Shown: one piece after another, positions 34,301 through 42,637 of the stretch
Position numbering within the stretch: the first letter of the stretch is position 1
How the letters are laid out: each line of letters begins with the position of its first letter
Assembly (NCBI GenBank): GCA_007751475.1
Contig: CP036434.1
Location: forward strand, 2,418,001-2,482,000
Length of the DNA: 64,000 bases
Reading direction: 5' to 3'
Origin: Saltatorellus ferox
GTDB taxonomy: Bacteria > Planctomycetota > UBA1135 > GCA-002686595
The notes under the pieces: generated by a model
Told to the model about the DNA's origin: nothing
Seen by the model: the letters and a program-made list of their open reading frames with translations, nothing else
Database searches by the model: none
Program-made: the position numbers and the translations under genes

Positions 34301-35425
34301 CGTGCCGCCGGCGCTCCATGCGCTCGGGTCGAGCGCGTCGGACGCGCCTTCAGGGTCGAACCCGACCTCGGCGAGGAGGTCGACGCCCGTCACAGGGCGC
34401 GAGCGCGACCCTTCCAGCCAGGGGAGCACCAGGCTGCCCTCGCGCATCTGAATCCTGGCGGCCACGGCCGGGAGCACCGAATGATCGAGTTCGTAAGTGG
34501 CTTCCAGCGTGAGATCGAGCCGAGCTCTCGGTTCGAATCGAGCCAGCGCACTCACGGGCGCGATGTCGCCCACGGGCTCGAGGGAGAGCGCCAGCGACCT
34601 CGCCACGCCGCTGACGCGTGCGATCCGATCGGCGCCGACGGTTCCGCTGATCCATATATTGCCCTGGCCGTCCTCCTGGGGCGGGGGGTCGCCGAACTCG
34701 CCGATCCGGAGGCTCGGAGTAAAGCGTCCAGAGATTCGAGTTCCCACCGAACCGGTCGCCTCACTGGAAGGCTGGGTCAGTGACACGTTGGCCGTCCCGA
34801 GGTGCATCGTTCGGCCCCCTGGGAGGGCCAGCGCAATCGCGAAGTCGCGCAGGGCGACCTCGGGGCTCTGGGCGAGGAGGTCGACGGTAGAACCCTCGGA
34901 TTCAGACCCTGAATCCTGGAGCCCGCGGGACATGGACTCGGACAGGAGGATCGAGCCGCCGTCGACATCGACTCGGTCTGCGTAGACTCCGCGGGTGAGC
35001 GACCACCCGAAGCGGAGGCTGATCTGGCGAGCCATGAGCCCTTGCCGGGGGTCCTCGCGCGGGACTTCGGCGCCTCCGCCGCGCGGGTTCACGCCGGCGC
35101 TCGGTCCCATGGAAAGGCCGGTGATGGCGACGCTTCGCTTAAGCCAGAGGACGTCCACATCGTCGATCTCGACCTTCTGGCCGAGCGGGCCTTCGACGCG
35201 CTCCGCGACGGCGTCCGCGATCCAGCGCTCGAGGTTCGGGTGGTGCTCGATGATCGTGGCGACGGCGATCAGCGCGAAGGAAAGCCACCCAAGGCCGAGA
35301 ATCGCCCGGAAAACGCCGCGCTGGACGGATTTCCCGACTCTCGCGGTTCGCGACGGATACGCCTTCAGATCGGTGTTCGCTGCACCGTCTCCGTCGTTCG
35401 TATCGGGGGCGTTTTGGGGCTTCAC
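31373..35425 (-). CDS. AsmA/YhdP-like envelope protein, 1350 aa
   Basis: One N-terminal membrane anchor (AILGLGWLSFALIAVATIIE, residues about 42-61) is followed by IEDDVDVL-type beta-helix repeats over more than 1200 residues, the layout of AsmA-like proteins that bridge the envelope and are implicated in phospholipid movement to the outer membrane. The C-terminal part (GGGKITIRDSALWAIPVFQALSQ in segments, then LLLDRMRVDSDLLSLVG and RGTMDRPTVVLRG) is the most family-like. It is followed by the coupled ruvX. The family is clear, the substrate is not. Confidence 0.82.
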   Translation of the reverse strand: MKPQNAPDTNDGDGAANTDLKAYPSRTARVGKSVQRGVFRAILGLGWLSFALIAVATIIEHHPNLERWIADAVAERVEGPLGQKVEIDDVDVLWLKRSVAITGLSMGPSAGVNPRGGGAEVPREDPRQGLMARQISLRFGWSLTRGVYADRVDVDGGSILLSESMSRGLQDSGSESEGSTVDLLAQSPEVALRDFAIALALPGGRTMHLGTANVSLTQPSSEATGSVGTRISGRFTPSLRIGEFGDPPPQEDGQGNIWISGTVGADRIARVSGVARSLALSLEPVGDIAPVSALARFEPRARLDLTLEATYELDHSVLPAVAARIQMREGSLVLPWLEGSRSRPVTGVDLLAEVGFDPEGASDALDPSAWSAGGTLTAQWEELEGNAAFRAGTRAPQGSTLEVWVDIPGAPLGERLSELAAGQEGIVELDRMLAPEGSADVSIGVRIPTVQVPDQPVSRSLERLILIRARGDASLAYHGGIDRRTGRRDIGFPLPVRRVVGDVTWSIRPEGRFPGQLAFYDMSGTHSGGPVDVQGSLHFTPIWRFADESLIDLVPTPFHLVVTSQRLPLDRDFETAMRGLYGVPEVAELIPTWSPGGGTLDLQLELWRTVDRRELSMDLDTTLAGVGFRWRELPIPIEGATGSLRIQTDGGGPERGRALVQFDLEATTPIAREPLHVHGRVAGQGAPEGNARSVSWIEVDARRVNGRSPELREELARKSPDAAASLDATGVSGFVDLFLTAVQPLPSLEAAALRASLASPDTGELPGLDAYLGGMEIHAEIRPNDSRGGLSVQPTQFPIITREVQGRLLATALMPPEVLPDPSGPDAPHMAMSAAIQGQWRQVGPSVPIVSRITTSGDGPVRLSAFGAGLDIANRSLVGSLTNAARAASSAEGGMDPVDTDGIDVAGRVDFAAAFTLPEAPGLPTTDSVIGVEARLDKLGVGGSQILRDVSAHFRFDAATEEWIGEEIDARLGETAIQLSGLVYQPEPDGSTLRARLSARGLPIDREHLSFFLDEETLRTVLDDLRASGTFDIDGAWLELTERRDGTRHVELDGQIRIEDAFINLGAPIEVALIESMDLHLNHEGKELRSRATIDGLFGAIAGRRLENARMQMTYVGQRLVIEAFDGGFEGGRLRALGSDVARGADLFAMDLKAPFPFRLAAQMSTVDIGEFLRGVFDSNFANRGEMDLSMRLAGDFEHLIEMRGGGKITIRDSALWAIPVFQALSQRLGIDTTVLFRELICEYTIEDGALLLDRMRVDSDLLSLVGSASMTFEGDVTSDLEVRYRLVDALGPLTRLLYRIQNSLLRVSVRGTMDRPTVVLRGLISQFFAPSDERDRLPLPGFSERPARF

Positions 35426-35548
35426 GGGGCTCTATCGGCCGTTTCGGGCCACTTCACCAGGGCTATCGTCGACCGAAGCGGTACGAACCATGACCCGCCA
35501 TCCTGCGGATTCGCGGCTGAAATGCCAGATACCCTTCGATTCTGATCG

Positions 35549-35577
35549 TTGACATTGCCATTTCCGGTAGCCAACCT
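35549..35577 (+). promoter_or_regulatory. Possible promoter of the histone-like gene
   Basis: A perfect -35 hexamer TTGACA (35549-35554) followed after 17 bases by a poor -10, CAACCT (35572-35577). An AAAGGAG Shine-Dalgarno-like sequence (35648-35654) lies 13 bases before the ATG at 35668. Confidence 0.35.
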
Positions 35578-35667
35578 CGCGCAGCGTCACGGATTCCAAC
35601 ATGCCACCGCACACCGGAAACCACCCCCCAAGAACCCTTGCCGTTCCAAAGGAGCGGCCCACGAACC

Positions 35668-35949
35668 ATGGCTAAGAAAAAAGCCTCACGCTCGACCAAG
35701 AAAGCGTCCAAGAAAGCTCCCGCCCGCAAGGCCCCCGCACGCAAGGCTGCTGGCAAGAAGGGCTCGAAGAAGAAGGCCGCAACCGGCGACCTCATCATCA
35801 GCAAGAGCCGCACGAAGGCGATGGCGTCCCTCAACGTCTCGTCCGACTTCTACGGTGCGCTTGACGCCAAGGTCCGCGAGATGATCACGATGGCCGAGCA
35901 CCGCGCCACCGAGAACCGCCGCGCCACGCTGCGTCCGCAGGACCTGTAA
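35668..35949 (+). CDS. Bacterial histone-fold protein with Lys/Ala-rich N-terminal tail
   Basis: 93 residues. Residues 1 to about 40 are nearly all Lys, Ala, Arg, Ser and Pro (KKASRSTKKASKKAPARK and similar), like H1 or eukaryotic histone tails. Residues 43-93 follow the pattern of a single histone fold: VSSDFYGALDAKVREM as the long helix, AEHRATENRRATL with the Arg-x-Thr pair (R85, T87), then RPQDL, ending where the third helix would begin. Archaeal histones show SDDAR..L...EEM and GRKTIKAEDI at the same spots. It is probably an abundant chromatin protein; the fold is an inference from alignment by eye. A strong terminator follows. Confidence 0.7.
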   Translation: MAKKKASRSTKKASKKAPARKAPARKAAGKKGSKKKAATGDLIISKSRTKAMASLNVSSDFYGALDAKVREMITMAEHRATENRRATLRPQDL

Positions 35950-35974
35950 AGGTCACGCGGTTCGTTCGAACCGA

Positions 35975-36028
35975 CCCTGCCCCGGGGCGGTTGCTGGCGA
36001 CAGCGATGGGCGCGGGGCAGGGTTTTTT
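35975..36028 (+). terminator. Rho-independent terminator of the histone-like gene
   Basis: CCCTGCCCC (35975-35983) pairs with GGGGCAGGG (36014-36022) and is followed by TTTTTT (36023-36028). Confidence 0.88.
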
Positions 36029-36095
36029 CGTGCCCCGGTTCTGGGCTCGGTTCTGGGCTCGGTCCTGGGCCCGCTTCCGAACCGGGCGCGAACTC

Positions 36096-37970
36096 CTACC
36101 GCCCGCGCTGCGTCAAGGCGAGCACATCGAAGAGCCGCCCGTCCTCGTCCATCGCCTGGAGTTCGAGCTGGTCGCCGTGGATGGCCACGTGCACGAAGTG
36201 GTGCCGCCGCATCTTCTTGTGCCCGAACCAGGTGTTCGTCGCGTCGAAGTCCTCCAGGTGTCCCCCGCCCCCGGCCGCGGTCACGTAGATGACGCCTCCG
36301 TCGGCGTAGGAGGTCACCTTGCCGTCCTTGATGGGGAAGGTCCGCTCGTAGTCATGGACATGTCCCGAGAAGCACAGGTCGACGCCGTGCGCCTCCAGCA
36401 AGCCGAGGATGTTCTGGACGTTGAGGTCACCACGGGTGGAGCCCGTTTCGGTCGTGTCACCGTAGTCGTCGGAGTCCGACGTGTACGGCGGCTGGTGCAG
36501 GACCGCGAAGCGCCAGGTGGCCTCGGAGTCGGCGAGCGCGCCCTTCAGCCACTCCAACTGCTCCGACTGGTCCGCCAGGGAGCGGTTGCCGTCGAGCAGG
36601 AAGAACTCCGCGTGCCCGTAGCGCAGTGAGTACCAGCGCTCTGGCTCGGGCAGCGACATCAGGTCGTAGTACAGGCGAGCGTCCTGCTCGTGGTTCCCGA
36701 GCACGGGCACGAGGGGCGCGTGCTCGATGAGCGGGCGCATGCTCGGGAAGAAAGTGTCGGTCCAGTCCGCGTGCGTGGATCCGGTGTCGACGAGGTCGCC
36801 GCAGTGAACGACGAAGTTCGGGCGGTGCTCGAAAGCGAGGTCCGACACGCGCTTCGCCACGTCGCCCTGGGACTGGGTATCGCCGACGACGGTGAAGGTG
36901 AACGCTCGGTCGTCGCGGTCGGGTGCGGTGCGGAAGGAGCGCGTCTCGCTATCCACCGTGGTCTCCTGTCGCCCGCCGATCGCTTCGGTTGCGGACATGC
37001 GGTAGAAGTACTTCGTGTCCGGCTCGAGGCCCCTGACGACGAACTCGTGGATCGTGCTTGGCGTCGGGGTCGCGGGCTCGAACTCGACCCAGGCGCGCTC
37101 GTCGTCCATTCGGACGTAGAGGCGGGCGAGACCGGGGAGGCGAGTCTCCGCCAAGACGCTCACGCCGTCGGTTCGGGGCCAGGTCAGGTACGGCGGGATC
37201 GTCCACTCGAAGAGCGCGTCGGTCCAGGGCTCGCGGCCAGCGCGGTCCGCGCCCTCGGCGGCAGCCGCCTGAAGCTCGGGCTCGTCGAGGGCGCGGTCGT
37301 AGAAGCGCAGGTCGGCGAGGCGACCGTCGTGGGGATAGAACTCGTCTGAGTCGCGGTACGCGCCGACGGTCAGCCGCGCGGAGTCGGACATCAGGGCGGG
37401 GCCCTGCGTCTCGGTGGACTCGGCGGAGAGGACGCCGTCGACGTAGAGGCGCGAGGTGCTTCCGTCGTAGGTCGCTGCGACGTGGTGCCAGCGGCCGACC
37501 AGGTAAGGGGATGCGGCGCGGAGGTAGACGAGGCGCCCGTCGCCGTCGTCGGTGGACGCCGTCGAGATCCCGAAGGTGAAGGCCGAGTCGTCGTAGCCGA
37601 GGAGCCAGCCCTTCTCGAAGGCGCCGTTGTCCTCGATCGCGCCCAGGATGCCGCCCCAGCGCCGGGGCGTTTCGACGGCGACCCAGCCCTCGACCGTGAA
37701 GGCCGAGGTCGGCAATTCGAGGAAGTCCTCTGCGACGAACGCGTCGTCCGCCACGTTGAAGATGGTGCCGCCACCCGCTTCGAGTGGCGCTACTTCGACA
37801 CGGGACTCCCGCCTCAGTCGGCCCGCCATCGAACCTCCGAGCCGGCCCTGGCCATCGAGCTCCAAGAGGAGCTCCGCCGCGGAGGCGCTCCTGGCCCGAT
37901 CCGGGCTCCAGCTCGCGACGACGAAGGGGACAGAGAGAAGGGCGGTGACGCCGAGAGAGCCACGTATCAT
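36096..37970 (-). CDS. Secreted LamG + purple-acid-phosphatase-like metallophosphoesterase
   Basis: A signal is at the start (GVTALLSVPFVVASWS). Residues about 65-225 form a LamG/concanavalin-like domain (FTVEGWVAVETP, GRWHHVAATYDGSTSRLYVDG, RLADLRFYDRALDEPEL). A fibronectin-type segment (LPGLARLYVRMDD, HEFVVRGLEPDTKYFYRM) then leads into the phosphoesterase: VVGDTQSQ, VHCGDLVDTG, VLGNHEQD, LHQPPYTS and FSGHVHDYER, giving all metal ligands. An extracytoplasmic phosphatase with a carbohydrate-like binding domain; the substrate is unknown. Confidence 0.9.
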   Translation of the reverse strand: MIRGSLGVTALLSVPFVVASWSPDRARSASAAELLLELDGQGRLGGSMAGRLRRESRVEVAPLEAGGGTIFNVADDAFVAEDFLELPTSAFTVEGWVAVETPRRWGGILGAIEDNGAFEKGWLLGYDDSAFTFGISTASTDDGDGRLVYLRAASPYLVGRWHHVAATYDGSTSRLYVDGVLSAESTETQGPALMSDSARLTVGAYRDSDEFYPHDGRLADLRFYDRALDEPELQAAAAEGADRAGREPWTDALFEWTIPPYLTWPRTDGVSVLAETRLPGLARLYVRMDDERAWVEFEPATPTPSTIHEFVVRGLEPDTKYFYRMSATEAIGGRQETTVDSETRSFRTAPDRDDRAFTFTVVGDTQSQGDVAKRVSDLAFEHRPNFVVHCGDLVDTGSTHADWTDTFFPSMRPLIEHAPLVPVLGNHEQDARLYYDLMSLPEPERWYSLRYGHAEFFLLDGNRSLADQSEQLEWLKGALADSEATWRFAVLHQPPYTSDSDDYGDTTETGSTRGDLNVQNILGLLEAHGVDLCFSGHVHDYERTFPIKDGKVTSYADGGVIYVTAAGGGGHLEDFDATNTWFGHKKMRRHHFVHVAIHGDQLELQAMDEDGRLFDVLALTQRGR

Positions 37971-38010
37971 GGGCCCAGGTTAGCCGATTCTTCGGCGCCA
38001 GGATGCCATT

Positions 38011-38086
38011 GGGGTTGGGCGCAACGCCGCGAGCGCGGATCCGGGCGGTGCTCGCGGAATCGCATTCTATGGCGCAGACTCCTGGC
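38011..38086. repeat. 76-bp imperfect direct repeat, left copy
   Basis: It contains TTGGGCGCAACGCCGCGAGC and ends TGGCGCAGACTCCTGGC. The match with 38629-38704 is about 70 percent overall and exact over the last 17 bases. It abuts the stop of the membrane-protein gene at 38087. Confidence 0.7.
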
Positions 38087-38575
38087 TCACGCGGAGAAGA
38101 TCTGCTGGCCGCCGGACTCCCTGGCCGTACGGTCCGCGATCTCCTGGCAGGCCTCGTCGGTCGGGATCGTGAGCAGCACGCGCCCTCGTTCGATCTCGTC
38201 ATCCACCTGCCGGAGCGCGTGATCGAGCGGCTGGTGGCGCGAGAAGAGCACGGCGAGCGTTCCGAGCGCGATCCCCAGGGATCCCAGTCCCATCGTTGCG
38301 ACCAGTCCGATGTCCCCCAGCCAACCGGAGAGGTCGATGATGAGACCTGCCAGCACGCTCGCTCCGAAAATGACCGCGAAGCGTCTCAGCACATCCTCCT
38401 CCCTGGCGAGCTGGGCGGAGGTCCCGTCGAGGTCGACTCCGAGCAGGGGATCGAGGTCCCGGTCGTGAACCCTGGTGTCCTGCAGGCGCGAGTAGGGGGG
38501 CTGCACGACCAGTTGACGGCGAGCTTCTTCTGCTTTGGCCCGGGTCGAGTAGACGACGAAGAGAACGCCTTTCAT
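38087..38575 (-). CDS. Hypothetical small membrane protein
   Basis: 162 residues from ATG 38575 (MKGVLFVVYSTRAKAEEARRQL). A cytoplasmic N-terminal region is followed by two close hydrophobic segments (FAVIFGASVLAGLIIDLSGW in parts and IGLVATMGLGSLGIALGTLAVLF) and a short acidic C-terminal domain. The start resembles small proteins of the DUF1269/glycine-zipper kind, but I cannot name a family. It is flanked on both sides by a 76-bp direct repeat, so the gene with its promoter may have moved as a unit. Confidence 0.55.
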   Translation of the reverse strand: MKGVLFVVYSTRAKAEEARRQLVVQPPYSRLQDTRVHDRDLDPLLGVDLDGTSAQLAREEDVLRRFAVIFGASVLAGLIIDLSGWLGDIGLVATMGLGSLGIALGTLAVLFSRHQPLDHALRQVDDEIERGRVLLTIPTDEACQEIADRTARESGGQQIFSA

Positions 38576-38628
38576 GGCCAGGAATACGCCGGGGCAGGCA
38601 CCCCGGATGCGCTGCCTTCTTCGAAACC

Positions 38629-38704
38629 GGGTTTGGGTGCCACGCCGCGGGCGCGGGCTCTGCAAGGACTCGAGAAACGGCAATCCGTGGCGCAGACTCC
38701 TGGC
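38629..38704. repeat. 76-bp imperfect direct repeat, right copy
   Basis: Same orientation as the copy at 38011-38086, 618 bp away. It contains TTTGGGTGCCACGCCGCGGG and ends TGGCGCAGACTCCTGGC. Confidence 0.7.
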
Positions 38705-38775
38705 CATGGCGCCCTTCGTTCTCACTGCTGTCTTGGTGGATCCCTCCGCGAAGAGCATACTGGTGGGGTTTCACC

Positions 38776-39954
38776 ATGAACCAGAGCCAGCCCCTTCTAC
38801 CACGCGGCTTCCGCGCTTCCGCCGTCCACTCCGGCATCCGCAAGAACAAGCAGCGCCTCGACCTCGCGCTGATGGTGGCGGATGAGCCGCGCCCACTCGC
38901 GGCCGTGTTCACGAAGAGCCTGTTGCTCGGCGCGCACATTCCGGTGTCCCGCGCCTCGCTGGAAGCCTCCGGGGGGCACGTCCGCGCCATCGTGGTGAAC
39001 GCCGGGAACGCCAACTGCTCGACGGGCCCCCAGGGGCTGGAGGACAACCGCACCGTGACCCGCCGCACGGCCGAGCGGCTCGGCTGCGCTCCGGAAGAGG
39101 TCCTGTTCTTCTCGACGGGCGTGATCGGAGCGCTCCTGCCGATGGATCGAATCCTCACGGCGCTTCCCGGGCTTTGCGACAGCTTGAGCGAAGGGGGAGC
39201 GGAGGAGTTCTCGCGCGCCATCATGACCACCGACCTCGTGCCGAAGATGGTGGTCGATTCCCTCGGTCAGGACGGCGACGGTCCGCGCCTCATGGGCTTC
39301 GCCAAGGGCTCGGGCATGATCCATCCGGACATGGCCACCATGTTCGGTTTCCTCCTCACGGACGCGTCCCTGGGGGAGGATCCGCGCGGGCTCCTGCAGC
39401 GCGTCAACGGGCGCTCCTTCCAGCGCATGACCGTGGACGGCGACACCTCGCCCAACGACTCCGTCGTTCTATGGGGCACCGGTCTGGCCGGCGAGGCGCC
39501 CGACATCGAACCCGCGGTCACTCGAATGGCACAGGACCTCGCGCGCAAGATCGCCGCGGACGGAGAGGGTGCCACGCGACTTCTCTCGATCCGCGTCACC
39601 GGCGCTCCGGACGAGGCGGCTGCGGTCCTGGTGGGCCGCACGGTGGGGACGAGCCCGCTGGTCAAGACTGCCGTGCACGGACGCGATCCGAACTGGGGAC
39701 GCATCGTCGCCGCCGCCGCGCGGGCGGGCGTCCCTTTCGACCCCCAGCGATCGTCGCTGCGCATCGGCGGAGCCGAGGTCTACCGCGCGGGCGTCCCGTG
39801 CCCCGAGAACGAGAACGCCGCGCACGAGCACATGCTGAAGGATCACGAGGTCCGCATCGAACTCGACCTCGCCGCTGGCACGGAAGAAGCCGAGTGCTGG
39901 ACCTGTGACTATTCGGCGGACTACGTGCGCATCAACGCGGACTATCGGAGCTGA
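38776..39954 (+). CDS. argJ: Bifunctional glutamate N-acetyltransferase/amino-acid acetyltransferase
   Basis: Transfers acetyl from N-acetylornithine to glutamate in the arginine pathway; self-cleaving. The autoproteolysis site is in KGSGMIHPDMATMFGF (A187-T188), the threonine becoming the nucleophile of the beta chain. VVNAGNANCSTG and TVHGRDPNWGRI (here AVHGRDPNWGRI) are further family blocks. 392 residues is normal length. It stands alone, without other arg genes nearby; its last 23 bp overlap the end of the convergent glycosyltransferase gene. Confidence 0.95.
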   Translation: MNQSQPLLPRGFRASAVHSGIRKNKQRLDLALMVADEPRPLAAVFTKSLLLGAHIPVSRASLEASGGHVRAIVVNAGNANCSTGPQGLEDNRTVTRRTAERLGCAPEEVLFFSTGVIGALLPMDRILTALPGLCDSLSEGGAEEFSRAIMTTDLVPKMVVDSLGQDGDGPRLMGFAKGSGMIHPDMATMFGFLLTDASLGEDPRGLLQRVNGRSFQRMTVDGDTSPNDSVVLWGTGLAGEAPDIEPAVTRMAQDLARKIAADGEGATRLLSIRVTGAPDEAAAVLVGRTVGTSPLVKTAVHGRDPNWGRIVAAAARAGVPFDPQRSSLRIGGAEVYRAGVPCPENENAAHEHMLKDHEVRIELDLAAGTEEAECWTCDYSADYVRINADYRS

Positions 39955-41611
39955 GCGGGCCGTCTCCGTCTTCGGCCGACTTGCGATAGATGCGCACGTC
40001 GTAGCCCCGGTAGTCGAGCGGCCAGTCGGACCGCTCGATGGTCTCCACGAGGTCGTACCTGTACCCGCGCCGCCGCTCGAAGAGCACGTCCTCGAAGAAG
40101 TCGAAGTCCCTGGGGCCGAGGCGGCCGAGCGTGCGCTTCACCGGGTCGAACGGGAACCTCGGGTAGTAGTTCGGGTCCTCGAAGACGTTGTAGATCGGCA
40201 GGAAGCGGCGCCGGGGGAACACGATCCATTCGGGCTTCGTGTGGACGTCGACGAACTCGTAGCCGGCGGGGGCCCGAAGCGCCGTTCGTTTCTTGCCGAG
40301 CGCCGAGGGCGGGAACCCGAGCGGGCCCGGGGGGATGTGCGCCTTGATCCAGTCGTCGGCCCGGTATCGCGTGTCCGACGCATAGCGCTGATACACGGTC
40401 GCTGCGGTCATGCCGAGGGCGCAGAGCACGTACGCCGCGGCGATGGCGCGGCCCGCTCCCGCTGGCCGCCACCGTGACAACGTGCTCAGGGTGATTCCCG
40501 TGCAGGCGGCGGCGAGCGGCATGAGCGGCATGCAGTAGTCCGGAACGAGCGCCTTGGCGGCGGTCGCGAAGTAAGCGCTGAGCGACAGGATCGCTCCGAG
40601 CAGAGCGGCGGATCGGTGGCCGCGCCCAAGGAGAGCCAGGCCGACCGCCGACGGGACCAGGATCCAGACGGGCGCGCACTGGGTGAGCGCGTCCCAGAAC
40701 TGATCGAGATCCCACGAGGTGATCTCCTGCTTGCTGCGATACTCGTAGACGATCGAGTTCTTGAAGTCCTCGAACCGGTAGACGCAGCCGGGGACGATCG
40801 CCACGAAGGTCGCCAGGGAGACGGCGCCGGTCTTCGCGAGGAAGGCCGCGCCGCGGCTGATCGAGAGGTCACCCCGGCGCACCGCTGCCGCGGCGATCGT
40901 GAGGACTGCGACCACGCCGATGCCGGACGTGTAGCGCGCCGCAACGGCCGCGCCGAGCGCCAGGCCGAGGCGAAGCGCGTCGCTCCCTTCGAACCGCTTT
41001 CGCTGGTCCACGACGAGCGCGACGTGGAACACGAGAAGCAGCATGAACGCGCCTGCCGTATCGGTCTGTACCACGGCGTTGGTGACCACGGGCCACGGCT
41101 GGAGCGCGGTCGCCGCAGCGATCCAAGGGCCTGCTCGGCCGAAGCCGAGCCGCCGGGCGTAGGCCAGGATCAGCAGCGTTCCACCGAGGCCGAAGATCAG
41201 CACGAGGAGCGCGCGCAGGAACAGGAGCGCGCGTTCGTAGCTCCAGTCGCCGACCATCGATGCCCCGTCGGGCATCCAGTCCTGATCCTCGGAGTACTTC
41301 ACGAGCACGCCGTCGTCGCCCCAGCCGAACGCGGTCTTGACGGGCCACCAGGCGAGGGAGCCCACGTGGTGGACGAGCAGCGGATACCGGAAGTCCTCGT
41401 TCGTCGCGAGGGAGTCCGGGAAGTCGTCGGCGTAGCGAACGATCTTCGACTCGTCGGGGTGCAGGGCGAACTGGTCCGGATCGTGGATCGCGGAGCCCCA
41501 GAGGATGGGATAGAGGCGCAGCGCGAGGCCGATGAGAAGCCATAGCGCGATCCAGCCGCGGCCCGAGAGTGGCGCGGGAGAGGGGAGAGCGAGGGGCGGG
41601 GCGGAGGACAT
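39932..41611 (-). CDS. GT-C type membrane glycosyltransferase (family 39-like)
   Basis: 559 residues with about ten hydrophobic helices. The first periplasmic loop carries HPDESKIVRYADDF, where the acidic residue is the putative catalytic base of PMT/ArnT-like enzymes that use polyprenyl-phosphate sugars. The C-terminal end is soluble and charged. ATG 41611 is chosen over GTG 41620 because of the AGGTAGGTGG sequence before it. The gene sits right after tsaB on the same strand. Donor and acceptor are unknown. Confidence 0.78.
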   Translation of the reverse strand: MSSAPPLALPSPAPLSGRGWIALWLLIGLALRLYPILWGSAIHDPDQFALHPDESKIVRYADDFPDSLATNEDFRYPLLVHHVGSLAWWPVKTAFGWGDDGVLVKYSEDQDWMPDGASMVGDWSYERALLFLRALLVLIFGLGGTLLILAYARRLGFGRAGPWIAAATALQPWPVVTNAVVQTDTAGAFMLLLVFHVALVVDQRKRFEGSDALRLGLALGAAVAARYTSGIGVVAVLTIAAAAVRRGDLSISRGAAFLAKTGAVSLATFVAIVPGCVYRFEDFKNSIVYEYRSKQEITSWDLDQFWDALTQCAPVWILVPSAVGLALLGRGHRSAALLGAILSLSAYFATAAKALVPDYCMPLMPLAAACTGITLSTLSRWRPAGAGRAIAAAYVLCALGMTAATVYQRYASDTRYRADDWIKAHIPPGPLGFPPSALGKKRTALRAPAGYEFVDVHTKPEWIVFPRRRFLPIYNVFEDPNYYPRFPFDPVKRTLGRLGPRDFDFFEDVLFERRRGYRYDLVETIERSDWPLDYRGYDVRIYRKSAEDGDGPLSSDSPR

Positions 41612-41620
41612 CGACGCCAC

Positions 41621-42331
41621 CTACCTGCGCCGTAGCTTGGCCTCGAACGCGCGCAGGTAGAGAGGCTTCACGCCGTCCGCGCCGCGGTGCTCGTCCCAGG
41701 TGCCCTTCGTCGGAGACTCCAGCGCGCCGAGGGAGAGCAGAGCCGCGGCATTCGGGTCCTCGCTCCGAACCTCCATGCTTCCGCGGCGGCTCTCGGGGAT
41801 CACGGCGTCGATGGCCTTGAGGGCCCCGTCGTCCGCCAGCCAGATCCGCTCCGACCCGAGGATCTCCACGGCCTCCTCGGCCGCGCAGCAGATCGGTTCC
41901 TGGAACTGGATGAGTCCCGTGAGCGAGCGGCCGTAGGCGGCCAGGTAGACGCTGCCGCCGAAGGCGTTGCGAAGGACAGCGGCGCGCTCTCCGGCGCGAA
42001 GGGCCGCGTAGGCGAGCGCCTCGAAGGAGGAGATGCCGAGCAGCTCCGGGCCGGAGCCCTCCCCGGAGAGCCCGATCGAGAGCCCGAGGGCCGTCGACGA
42101 GCCCACGCGCAGCCCGGTGTAGCTGCCTGGCCCCGTGCCCACGACGATGCGCTCGATGTCCGAGGCCTCGGCGCCAGCGCTGCGGACGATCTCGTCGAGG
42201 AGCGGGAGCAGGTCGCTCGCGTGCGACTTCGACTCGTCCAGGCTCGAAAGCCGGGGCGGACCTCCATCGATGGATACGGCGATGGATGACGGGCGCGAAG
42301 AGGTCTCGAGGGCGACGGCGAGGCGGGGCAT
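41621..42331 (-). CDS. tsaB: tRNA threonylcarbamoyladenosine biosynthesis protein TsaB
   Basis: A regulatory partner of the TsaD transferase in making t6A37 on ANN-decoding tRNAs. It begins LAVALETSSRPSSIAVS and has the family block VVGTGPGSYTGLRVGSSTALGLS at about residues 63-85 (quoted in full only in part here), with an ASKHK fold and no catalytic residues of its own. SSFEALAYAAL follows. Length 236 is normal. It precedes the glycosyltransferase gene with almost no gap. Confidence 0.9.
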   Translation of the reverse strand: MPRLAVALETSSRPSSIAVSIDGGPPRLSSLDESKSHASDLLPLLDEIVRSAGAEASDIERIVVGTGPGSYTGLRVGSSTALGLSIGLSGEGSGPELLGISSFEALAYAALRAGERAAVLRNAFGGSVYLAAYGRSLTGLIQFQEPICCAAEEAVEILGSERIWLADDGALKAIDAVIPESRRGSMEVRSEDPNAAALLSLGALESPTKGTWDEHRGADGVKPLYLRAFEAKLRRR

Positions 42332-42637
42332 CCGGGGAGTATCGCAGGCGAGTGGGCGTGGGGGGGCAGTTCCCTTGCTCGTTTCGAGGTCGCACGAGCG
42401 TTTGCGATCGCGCCAGGGCGGCCGACGCGCCCTGGAGATGGTGGGGTAGCGGAGCAGGGGCCCAAAGCAAGGGGCCGGTCCGAACGGGGGGGATCCCGTA
42501 GAGCGTAGCCCTGAATCCAGAGTTTCTCTGCGGTCTCCCGGAGCGGCCTGCGGTGAAGCCTCGAGCGAGCCTCTTGCTCGCGACCCTCACCTCACGCGGG
42601 GCGGATTCCTGCGATCGCCAACCGGGCACTCTTCACC
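42332..42637. other. 306-bp divergent intergenic region
   Basis: Between tsaB (minus) and the secreted protein at 42638 (plus). I see no repeat, RNA gene or convincing promoter in it; it must hold the start signals of both genes. Confidence 0.4.

Noticed and set aside
35960..35972. GGTTCGTTCGAACC near the histone-like gene as part of a tRNA T-arm
   Set aside because: No cloverleaf can be formed around it; it is a short palindrome in front of the terminator.
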